This document shows, piece by piece, positions 42,095-48,758 of a stretch of 48,758 nucleotides of DNA; the stretch's first letter is position 1, and every line of letters starts with the position of its first letter. Location: the NCBI GenBank assembly GCA_038276395.1, contig JBBQAA010000058.1, positions 1 through 48,758 of the forward strand. The letters are read 5' to 3'. A program made the translations under genes and the position numbers. The notes beneath the pieces are model-generated. The model was given only the letters and a program-made list of their open reading frames with translations, had not been told where the DNA came from and ran no database searches. This stretch comes from JBBQAA01 sp038276395. Its GTDB lineage: Bacteria > Actinomycetota > Thermoleophilia > Solirubrobacterales > Solirubrobacteraceae.

Positions 42095-43034
42095 CGACGC
42101 GCTCCACGAGGTAGAGCGGGCGGTCGAGCACCTGGTCGTGCACGTGCGCGAGGTAGCGCCCGAGCACGCCGACGCTCATGAGCTGGACGCCGCCGAGGAA
42201 CAGCACCGCGACGAGGACCCACAGGGTGAGCGAGGCGTCGATCCCGCCGGTCGCGGTGAGGAGGAGGAGGGTGGCCGCGGCGACCGCGCTGAGCCCGGCG
42301 ACGAGCGCCCCGAGGTAGGTGGCGAGGTTCAGCGGCACGTCGGAGAAGGAGGTCACGGCCTCGGCCGCCAGGCGGAACAGCGCCGGATAGGACGCGCCCC
42401 CGCCGGCGGTGCGCCCTGCGCGCCGGTACTCGATCGGCACCTGGGTGAAGCCGACCCAGGCGACCATGCCGCGGAGGAAGCGGCGGCGCTCGGGCATCGT
42501 GCGGACCGTGTCGACGACCCGGCGCGACATGAGGCGGAAGTCCCCGGCCTGGCCCTGATAGGGCACCCGCGCGAGCCGCTGCATGAGCGCGTAGAACGCG
42601 GTGGCCATGAGCCGCTTCAGCGCGCTCTCGTCACGCCCGATCCGGCGCGCGAAGACGACGTCGGCCGACTGCTCAGCGGCGGCGGCGAGCATCTCGGGGA
42701 TGAGCTCGGGCGGGTCCTGCAGGTCGGCGTGCATGAGCACGACGAACTCGCCGCGGGCGTGGTCGAGCCCGGCCGACATCGCGATCTCCATACCGAAGTT
42801 CCGCGAGAGCTGCACGAGCGTCACCGGCGCGCCCGACCGCGCCCACTCCTCGATCAGCGCCGCCGAGCCGTCGTGCGAGCCGTCGTCCACGCAGACGACC
42901 TCGTAGCCGCCGAGCAGGCCGGTGAGGGCCGCGGTCAGCCGCTCGCGCAGCGCCGGGAGCCCGTCCTCCTCGTTGAAGACGGGGACGACGACCGAGACGC
43001 GGGGCCGCGCCTCCGCGCTCACCCCGGCCGGCAT
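42009..43034 (-). CDS. GT2 glycosyltransferase with two C-terminal helices (CsbB/GtrB-like)
   Basis: The 341-residue protein begins VSVVVPVFNEEDGLPAL, with VCVDDGSHDGSAALIEEW, LSRNFGMEIAMSAGLDHA and VLMHADLQDPPELIPEML (the DxD motif). It then has AGDFRLMSRRVVDTVRTMPERRRFLRGM, and near the end two membrane helices and VGVLGRYLAHVHDQVLDRPLYLVE, the typical CsbB/GtrB end. Such proteins make polyprenyl-phosphate sugars and partner with YfhO-type enzymes in B. subtilis. The start is ATG at 43034; GTG at 43022 overlaps the preceding stop (GTGA) and is an equal alternative. The Pro-rich tail is read through the overlap with the opposite gene. Confidence 0.9.
   Translation of the reverse strand: MPAGVSAEARPRVSVVVPVFNEEDGLPALRERLTAALTGLLGGYEVVCVDDGSHDGSAALIEEWARSGAPVTLVQLSRNFGMEIAMSAGLDHARGEFVVLMHADLQDPPELIPEMLAAAAEQSADVVFARRIGRDESALKRLMATAFYALMQRLARVPYQGQAGDFRLMSRRVVDTVRTMPERRRFLRGMVAWVGFTQVPIEYRRAGRTAGGGASYPALFRLAAEAVTSFSDVPLNLATYLGALVAGLSAVAAATLLLLTATGGIDASLTLWVLVAVLFLGGVQLMSVGVLGRYLAHVHDQVLDRPLYLVERVVSGRASPPPPRSADRPTAGKQAPGPRPG
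42047..42062. repeat. 16-bp perfect palindrome TCGGCCGATCGGCCGA
   Basis: It is two copies of the self-complementary 8-mer TCGGCCGA and sits inside the 86-nt overlap of the two convergent GT2 genes. It may act as a two-way terminator stem or only reflect coding on both strands. Confidence 0.6.
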
Positions 43035-43756
43035 ACCATCCCGAGCGAGACCCCGGCGGGCAGGGAGGCGCCGCGCTCGATCAGGCGCGCCTCGGCCACC
43101 ACGGGCAGCTCGAGCACCCGGTCGAGCACCCTCGGCGAGAGGTGCAGGTCCGATCGCGGCTCACCGGCGGGCTCGCCGCGGAGCCGCTGGAAGGTGCGCA
43201 CGGCGGCCACCGGGGGCAGCAGCGTGGCGTAGAAGTAGGTCTCGACCACGGGCTCCCAGCCGCAGGCGGTCACGCGGGCCCGCAGGCGCCGCAGCGTGTA
43301 GCGGCGGAAGTGCTGCCATGAGGTGTCGTGGCGGCTCCACAGCCAGTTGTAGGCGGGAACCGTCACGAGCAGGCGCCCGCCCGGACCGGTCACCCGGCGG
43401 AGCTCCCGCAGCGGCGGGCCGTCGTCCTCGATGTGCTCGATGACGTCGGTGGCGAGCACGAGGTCGAAGCGCCCGTCCTCGTAGGGCAGCTCCTCGATCG
43501 CCGCGCGGCGCACTCCGCTCAGCCCGCGCCGGTGGCAGAACTCGACGGCCTGCGGGGAGAGGTCGATCCCCTCCGTCGGCCCGAGGCGCGAGAACTCGAC
43601 GACGTTGCGACCGGTGCCGCAGCCCGCGTCGAGGATCCGCGGATCCGGGCCGAGCCCGGCGCGGCGCACGAGCGCCCAGAGGACCCGCCGGCGGGAGCGG
43701 AACCACCAATGCCGATCCTCCATGTCGTAGTGCTCCTGGAAGGTCCAGTCCTCGAT
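43019..43756 (-). CDS. SAM methyltransferase (Methyltransf_11/23 type), start uncertain
   Basis: The protein has HYDMEDRHWWFRSRRRVLWAL, then RILDAGCGTGRNVVEFSRLGPTEGIDLS (motif I), ELPYEDGRFDLVLATDVIEHIEDD and LRELRRVTGPGGRLLVTVPAYNWLWSRHD, typical of methyltransferases in glycan clusters. Homologues I recall begin before the HYDMEDRHWW segment, yet the first ATG is at 43726, inside it. No ATG, GTG or TTG lies in frame between that segment and the divergent gene. A TATCCT box (43765-43770) is 8 nt before an ATC at 43756, so I give that as a possible leaderless non-AUG start; 43726 is the safe choice. It overlaps the GT2 gene that follows. Confidence 0.75.
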   Translation of the reverse strand: MEDWTFQEHYDMEDRHWWFRSRRRVLWALVRRAGLGPDPRILDAGCGTGRNVVEFSRLGPTEGIDLSPQAVEFCHRRGLSGVRRAAIEELPYEDGRFDLVLATDVIEHIEDDGPPLRELRRVTGPGGRLLVTVPAYNWLWSRHDTSWQHFRRYTLRRLRARVTACGWEPVVETYFYATLLPPVAAVRTFQRLRGEPAGEPRSDLHLSPRVLDRVLELPVVAEARLIERGASLPAGVSLGMVCRPG

Positions 43757-43860
43757 GCGGCGGCAGGATATCCCTGCTCCGAGGCGGCGTTCCGGCGGCC
43801 CGTCGCCGGTATCCTCGCCGTGAGCGGTCGCTCTCGCGGTACGGGCCCCGCTCCCCGCCT

Positions 43861-46374
43861 GTGCCGTCGCTCCGCTCTGACACCCGCCTCGCGCGAGCCG
43901 GCTCCTGGCTGGTCGCGCATCCGTGGGCGGCGGCGGCACTCCTCTACGGCGTCCTCTCGCTCGTCTTCGCGGGCCAGGGGCTCCTGCCGGGACGGACGCT
44001 CTCCGGCTCGGACTTCCTCTGGCGGGGCGCGCCGTGGCGGGGGCTCCGGCCGCCCGGGATCCACCCCGTGGGCACGAACTTCGAGCTGGCCGATGCCACC
44101 GTGGTCTTCGAGCCGTTCTTCGATCACACGCGGTCGGTGCTCCCGCACATCCCGCTGTGGAACCCCTACATCATGGGCGGGCGCTCCTACCTCGGCAACG
44201 CGCAGTCGGCGGTCTTCTCGCCGTTCTCCTGGCCGATGTTCGCGCTGCCCGTCCTCAAGGGGCTCGCCGTGGCGGCGATCCTCAAGCTCTGGGTGGGCGC
44301 GCTCGGCGCCTGGGCGCTCGGCCGCGCCTTCGGCCTGCGCTTCTGGGGCGCGCTCTCGGCGGGGCTGATCTACGCCTTCGGCACCTTCTTCGTCGTCTGG
44401 CTCGCCTGGCCGCTGTCGAACATCTTCCCGCTCATCCCGTGGATGTTCGTGGCTGCCGACCGGACGATCGCGCGGCCGAGCCCCGGCCGGGGGGCCGCGC
44501 TGGCCGTGACGGTCGGGCTCGTGTGGGCGGGCGGCCACCCGGAGACCTCGTTTCACGCCACGGCCGTCCTGCTCCTCTTCTCGGCCTTCCGAGTTCTGCT
44601 CGCGTTGCGTCGGGCGCGCGGCCCCGTCCGCTCCCTGCTCCGCCCCGCCGTCGTGCTCGGCCTCGGGCTGCTCGGCGGGATCGCGCTCGCCGCCGTCGCC
44701 CTCCTCCCCGTCGTCGAGCTGTTCCTGCACTCGGGGGACTACGCCATGCGCGCCGGCCAGAGCCCGAGCCACGCCGACCCGAGCTTCCTCGGCGCGTTCC
44801 TCCTCTACGACTACTGGGGACGGCCCACGCAGACCGACCTGGCCGCCTTCGTCTCCAACCGCGGCTACTACGCGGGCGGGGTCACGCTCATGCTCGCCGC
44901 CGCCGCCCTCCTGCGCCCGACGGCCGAGCGGATCGCCTGGACGGTGCTCGGCGCGGGAGCGCTCCTCGTCGTCCTCGGCGTCCAGCCCGGGTTCGGCCTC
45001 GTCACCGCGCTGCCGGGCTTCAAGGCCGCGCACAACGGCCGGCTCGTCATCTACGTCCTGCTCGCCCTCGCCCTGCTCGCGGGCTGGGGCGTCGACGATC
45101 TCACCGCCCGCGTGCGCGCCCGCCGCCGGGGGAAGGTCGTCCCGGCGCTCGCGCTCGGCATCTTCCTCGTCCCGTTCGCCTGGCTCGCCGCCGCGGGCAC
45201 GGTCCATGCGAGCCAGCTCGGCGCCGCGCTCAAGGTCGCCTGGGGCTTCGCCCACCCGCCGCTGCTGCCGCCGGACACCCAGAACCCGCTCGACACCACG
45301 GTCGCGGGCATCGTCCGCCTGAGCGCGCTCCTGCAGTGGACGGTCCTCGCGGGCGCGGGCGTCGTCCTCATCGCGCTGCGCACGGGGGCGCCGGGTCTCC
45401 GCGGCCGCCGGCTCGGGCCCGCCGCCTTCGGGGCGCTCGTCGCCGTCCTGCTCGTCGCCGATCTCTTCCGGGCGAACATGGGCTTTAACCCGGCGATCCC
45501 CGTGAGCCATGCCCGCCAGCCTGTCACCGCCTCGATCCGCGCGCTGCAGGCCCAGCGGCCGAACCGCTTCGCGGGCTTCGACCAGAACGACGGCCAGCCG
45601 CTCCAGCCCGACCTCGCGATGCGCTACGGGCTCTACGACGCGCGCGGCTACGACTACCCCGTCGAGCGCCGCTACAACGAGCTCTGGCGGGCCGCGATCG
45701 GGCCCCCCGGCGATTTCCGGCCCCCCACCGCGATCGCCGAGCCGACCCCGCGCGCCCTCCGCGGCCTGGATCTCCTCTCCGTCAACCGGATCATGCAGGA
45801 TCCGCTCGACGCCCCGGTTCACCTGGCCGGGCTCCGCCCCGTCTACGACCGGCGCGACGCCCGGCTCTACGCCAACGCCGGGGCGCTTCCCCGCGCCTTC
45901 GTGGTGAGTGCTCAGCGCACGGTGCCGAGTGGCCCGGCGGCGCTCCGGGCCGTGCTCGCGCCCGCGGCCGGGCTGCGCCGCGTGGCGGTGACCGAGCAGC
46001 CCATCCCCGGGCTGCCCACCGCGGCGGCCGCCGGGAGCCCCGGGAGCGCCCGGCTCACCGGTTACGACGACGAGCACGCCACCGTGCACGCGGTGACCCC
46101 TCGCGGCGGCCTGCTCGTGCTCACCGACGTCTTCTACCCCGGGTGGAAGGCGACGGTCGACGGGCGCTCCGAGCCCATCCACCGCGTCGACTACCTCCTG
46201 CGTGGCGTGCGCCTCCCCCCCGGTGCCCACACCGTGCGCTTCGCCTACGAGCCCGCCAGCTTCCGGGCCGGCTGGATCGTCTCCGTGCTCGCGCTGCTCG
46301 CCATCGCCGGGGCGGCGCTCGCGGGCCGCGGGCGGGCGCGCCGTCCCGCCCGCGACGTGCGCGCCGCGGTCTGA
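43861..46374 (+). CDS. YfhO-family GT-C membrane protein, copy 2
   Basis: The 837-residue protein matches copy 1 in layout: SGSDFLWRGAPWRGL, PHIPLWNPYIMGGRSYLGNAQSAVFSPFSWPMF near residue 100, GGHPETSFHA, and the end YPGWKATVDGRSEPIHRVDYLLRGVRLPPGAHTVRFAYEP followed by one helix. The first outer loop carries the acidic residues that bind donor phosphate in GT-C enzymes (ELADATVVFEPFF). GTG at 43861 has no clear ribosome site; a plus-strand TATCCT at 43810-43815 may be its -10. Copy 3 starts one base into its stop. Confidence 0.88.
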   Translation: MPSLRSDTRLARAGSWLVAHPWAAAALLYGVLSLVFAGQGLLPGRTLSGSDFLWRGAPWRGLRPPGIHPVGTNFELADATVVFEPFFDHTRSVLPHIPLWNPYIMGGRSYLGNAQSAVFSPFSWPMFALPVLKGLAVAAILKLWVGALGAWALGRAFGLRFWGALSAGLIYAFGTFFVVWLAWPLSNIFPLIPWMFVAADRTIARPSPGRGAALAVTVGLVWAGGHPETSFHATAVLLLFSAFRVLLALRRARGPVRSLLRPAVVLGLGLLGGIALAAVALLPVVELFLHSGDYAMRAGQSPSHADPSFLGAFLLYDYWGRPTQTDLAAFVSNRGYYAGGVTLMLAAAALLRPTAERIAWTVLGAGALLVVLGVQPGFGLVTALPGFKAAHNGRLVIYVLLALALLAGWGVDDLTARVRARRRGKVVPALALGIFLVPFAWLAAAGTVHASQLGAALKVAWGFAHPPLLPPDTQNPLDTTVAGIVRLSALLQWTVLAGAGVVLIALRTGAPGLRGRRLGPAAFGALVAVLLVADLFRANMGFNPAIPVSHARQPVTASIRALQAQRPNRFAGFDQNDGQPLQPDLAMRYGLYDARGYDYPVERRYNELWRAAIGPPGDFRPPTAIAEPTPRALRGLDLLSVNRIMQDPLDAPVHLAGLRPVYDRRDARLYANAGALPRAFVVSAQRTVPSGPAALRAVLAPAAGLRRVAVTEQPIPGLPTAAAAGSPGSARLTGYDDEHATVHAVTPRGGLLVLTDVFYPGWKATVDGRSEPIHRVDYLLRGVRLPPGAHTVRFAYEPASFRAGWIVSVLALLAIAGAALAGRGRARRPARDVRAAV

Positions 46375-48758
46375 TGCGGCGCCTGCGCCTGCTCTCCGGC
46401 GCCCTCGCGCGCCGACCCGTCCTCGCCGCCGCGCTCCTCTACGCGCTCGTCGTCCTCGTCTTCCTCGGCCCCTCGCTGCTGCCCGGCAAGACGCTCTCCA
46501 ACGCCGACATGGACCAGTTCAAGCCGCCGTGGCTCGCGGAGAAGCCGGCCTCGCTGACCGTGCCGAGCAACCCCGAGCTCGGCGACGCGCCCGAGCAGCT
46601 TCAGCTCTTCCTGCACCGCGCGGCCGACCGCTTCCCCCACGTGCCGCTGTGGAACCCGAACATCATGAGCGGGCGGCCGTTCGAGGCCAACTCCCAGTCC
46701 GCCGTCTTCTCCCCGTACTCCGTCCCGGCCTACGTGCTCGGCTTTCTGCCCGCGCTCGGCTGGATCGGGGTGCTGAAGCTCTGGGTCTCGGCGTTCGGGA
46801 TGTTCCTGCTCGGCCGCGCGCTCGGAATGCGGTGGGGCGGCGCCCTCCTCGCCGGGCTCGTCTACGCCCTGAACCTCAAGTTCGTCACCTGGATCTCCTA
46901 TCCGCACATGAGCGTGTGGACGCTCATCCCCTGGCTCCTGCTGCTCACCGAGCGGATCGTGCGGCGGCCGGACCTGCTCGCGGGGTCAGGGCTCGCGCTG
47001 CTCGTCGGGCTGCAGTTCCTCTGCGGGCACGCGGAGTCGAGCTTCCACGCGCTGCTGACGACGGTGCTCTTCTTCCTCCTGCGGGCGTGGCAGCACCGCC
47101 GCGCGGCGGTGGCGGGGCAACGGCGGCTGGGGCGACGGGCGATCGTCTTCGCCGGCGCGCTCGTCGGCGGGACGGCGCTGGCGGCGATCGCGCTTCTCCC
47201 CTTTGTTGAGCTCCTGCTGCACTCGGCGGACTTCTACGACCGCCGCGGTCAGTCCGTCGACGTATCGCTCCAGCTCCGAGAGTCCGTCGAGCTGTTCCTG
47301 CCCGACTTCTGGGGCAGGCCGACCCAGACGCCGATCCGGCTGTTCCTGCTCGAGCGCGCGCTGTACTTCGGCGCGCTGCCGATGATGCTCGCCTTCGCCG
47401 GCGTCGTGCTGCGACCGAAGCTCGAGCGCGTGTGGACCGCGATCTTCGGCGCGGTCTGGCTGGGCGTCGTGCTCGGGATCCCGCCCGTGCTCCAGATCGT
47501 CACGCGGCTACCCGTCTTCTCCTCCGGCCACAACACGCGCCTCATCGCGCTGACGATGCTCGCGGTGGCGCTGCTTGCGGGCTGGGGGCTCGACGAGGTC
47601 ACGGAGCGGGCCGGAGCCCTCGGCCGCCGACGCGCTGTGCTCATCGTCGCCGGCGTCATCTTCCTGATCCCCGTAGGGCTGGTGCTCGGCGGGGGTCAGG
47701 TCGGCCTACACTCTCTCTGGCAGGGGCTCCGGGTCGCCTGGGGCTTCGTCCATCCTCCGGGGCGGTTCGAGAACCCGATCGGCGTCGGGGTCATCCGGGC
47801 CTCGGCGCTGTGGATCTGGCTCGTCGTGGCCGGAGCGGGCCTGCTGCTCCTGCTGGCGCGGGAGCGACGGCGGATCGGCCCCGCGGCCTTCGTCGCGGCC
47901 GCGCTGCTCATCGTCTGCGTCGACCTCTTCCGCGCCGGGATGGGCTTCAACCCCGCGATCTCCCGGAGCGCCGCGACGCTGCCGCGCACGCCGGCGATCG
48001 CCTACCTCCAGCGCCGGGGCCCGGCGCGCATGGCGGCGCAGGCGGCCATCCCGCAGAACATCCTCGGCTTGACCTTCGGGCTCTACGAGGCTCGCGGCTA
48101 CGACCTGCCCATCCTGCGCCGCTACGACCACTTCTGGCGCACGGAGATCGAGCCCCAGGCACCGACCGCGGTACGGGGATTCTTCGTCCCGCTCGAGCTG
48201 TTCAACCTCACACCGCGCGCGCTGCACGCCCTGCGGCTGCTCTCCACGCAGTACCTCATGTGGCCGCGGAGTGTGCTGCCGACCTCAGGGCCGCGGCTCG
48301 ACACGCCGGTGCCCGTGGCGCCGCCGCGCCTTCCCGGCCTGACGCAGGTCTACTCCGGCCGCGACGCGCGGATCTACCGGATCGAGGGCGCGCGGCCCCG
48401 CGTCTGGGTCGCCGGCGAGCAGCAGACGGTGAGCGGCGGCGAGGCCGCGTATCGCGCCTTGCTGCGCGGCGGAGACACCGGCACCGCGATCACGGAGCGG
48501 CGAGTCCCGGGGATTCCGCAGGCCGGGGACCTCGTCAACGTGCCGACCAAGAGCAACTCGATCACCTCCGCCCGCATCACCCGCTACGCGGACGAGCACG
48601 TCACCATCCGCGCCACGACCTCCCGCCGCGGCCTGCTCATCCTGTCCGACAACTACTACCCCGGCTGGAAGGCCACCGTCGACGGCCGGGACACCCCCAT
48701 CGTCCGCGCCGACTACCTCTTCCGCGGCGTCCCCCTCCCCCCCGGCACCCACACCGTC
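46374..48758 (+). CDS. YfhO-family GT-C membrane protein, copy 3, runs off window
   Basis: The frame starts with ATG overlapping the copy 2 stop by one base (TGATG) and remains open for 795 codons to the window edge. It shows LSNADMDQFKPPW, PHVPLWNPNIMSGRPFEANSQSAVFSPYSVPAY, CGHAESSFHALL and, at the end, YPGWKATVDGRDTPIVRADYLFRGVPLPPGTHTV. By comparison with copy 2 only about 30-45 residues are missing. Copies 2 and 3 form a coupled tandem pair, so they are probably made in equal amounts and may act on different acceptors or as a pair. Confidence 0.9.
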   Translation, partial: MRRLRLLSGALARRPVLAAALLYALVVLVFLGPSLLPGKTLSNADMDQFKPPWLAEKPASLTVPSNPELGDAPEQLQLFLHRAADRFPHVPLWNPNIMSGRPFEANSQSAVFSPYSVPAYVLGFLPALGWIGVLKLWVSAFGMFLLGRALGMRWGGALLAGLVYALNLKFVTWISYPHMSVWTLIPWLLLLTERIVRRPDLLAGSGLALLVGLQFLCGHAESSFHALLTTVLFFLLRAWQHRRAAVAGQRRLGRRAIVFAGALVGGTALAAIALLPFVELLLHSADFYDRRGQSVDVSLQLRESVELFLPDFWGRPTQTPIRLFLLERALYFGALPMMLAFAGVVLRPKLERVWTAIFGAVWLGVVLGIPPVLQIVTRLPVFSSGHNTRLIALTMLAVALLAGWGLDEVTERAGALGRRRAVLIVAGVIFLIPVGLVLGGGQVGLHSLWQGLRVAWGFVHPPGRFENPIGVGVIRASALWIWLVVAGAGLLLLLARERRRIGPAAFVAAALLIVCVDLFRAGMGFNPAISRSAATLPRTPAIAYLQRRGPARMAAQAAIPQNILGLTFGLYEARGYDLPILRRYDHFWRTEIEPQAPTAVRGFFVPLELFNLTPRALHALRLLSTQYLMWPRSVLPTSGPRLDTPVPVAPPRLPGLTQVYSGRDARIYRIEGARPRVWVAGEQQTVSGGEAAYRALLRGGDTGTAITERRVPGIPQAGDLVNVPTKSNSITSARITRYADEHVTIRATTSRRGLLILSDNYYPGWKATVDGRDTPIVRADYLFRGVPLPPGTHTV

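Noticed and set aside
43519..46230. Open frame of 903 codons opposite YfhO copy 2
   Set aside because: Composition is dominated by Glu, Arg, Gly and Asp with no motif; it is the mirror of the YfhO coding sequence.

Overview
The window is very GC-rich and densely coded on both strands, with no gene-free stretch over 300 bases. It looks like a chromosome segment of a high-GC actinobacterium. Gene content (heterodimeric ABC exporter, Rex, H+-pyrophosphatase of the K+-independent type, TrkA pair beside APC permeases, LPxTG surface protein, HtaA-like secreted protein) and the style of leaderless promoters suggest class Thermoleophilia (Solirubrobacterales or relatives). That placement is inference, since no rRNA is present.

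Layout. 0-2 kb: the 5' part of a secreted HtaA-like protein (leftward), a SAM methyltransferase and a GroES-like protein. 1.8-7.9 kb (leftward): envelope glycan genes, namely a flippase-like membrane protein, two GT-C-type membrane glycosyltransferases, a UDP-galactopyranose-mutase-like FAD enzyme and a small tail-anchored protein. 8-12.5 kb: two lipoproteins, an RsbW-like kinase, a STAS antagonist, Lon protease and a small Cys-containing protein. 12.5-16.1 kb: a two-gene ABC exporter whose first subunit has a degenerate ATPase site. 16.1-16.8 kb: tRNA-Gln(CTG) and a frameshifted HNH endonuclease gene with a LexA-like box. 16.8-23.4 kb (leftward): APC-UspA permease, 60-residue membrane protein, second APC-UspA permease, two TrkA proteins, an unknown protein and a membrane-anchored metalloprotease. 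23.4-29.5 kb: saccharopine-dehydrogenase-like protein, truncated CHASE3 protein, REC-PP2C phosphatase, H+-PPase, membrane protein and TetR regulator. 29.5-35.1 kb (leftward): an almost gapless nine-gene unit of LPxTG protein, tsaE, tsaB, rimI, tsaD, glutaredoxin-like, rex, GCS2 ligase and a small acidic protein. 35.1-48.8 kb: surface-glycan locus with Wzx-like flippase, GT4, two methyltransferases, two GT2 enzymes and three YfhO-family GT-C membrane proteins, the last running off the right edge.

Two themes tie the window together. First, many transcription units begin with a TANNNT -10 hexamer 6-8 nt before the start codon and lack a Shine-Dalgarno sequence, so they are probably leaderless; overlapping start/stop codons then couple the downstream genes. 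Second, two small secreted proteins share the segment AGDNQYTDPFGNS just after the signal peptide. Each is transcribed back-to-back with a glycan gene (flippase at 35.1 kb, GT2 at 41.3 kb) from a very short divergent promoter. With the CsbB-like GT2 and three YfhO proteins beside them, this may be a surface glycosylation system with dedicated Ser/Thr-rich acceptor or anchor proteins. This is the best candidate here for an undescribed system.
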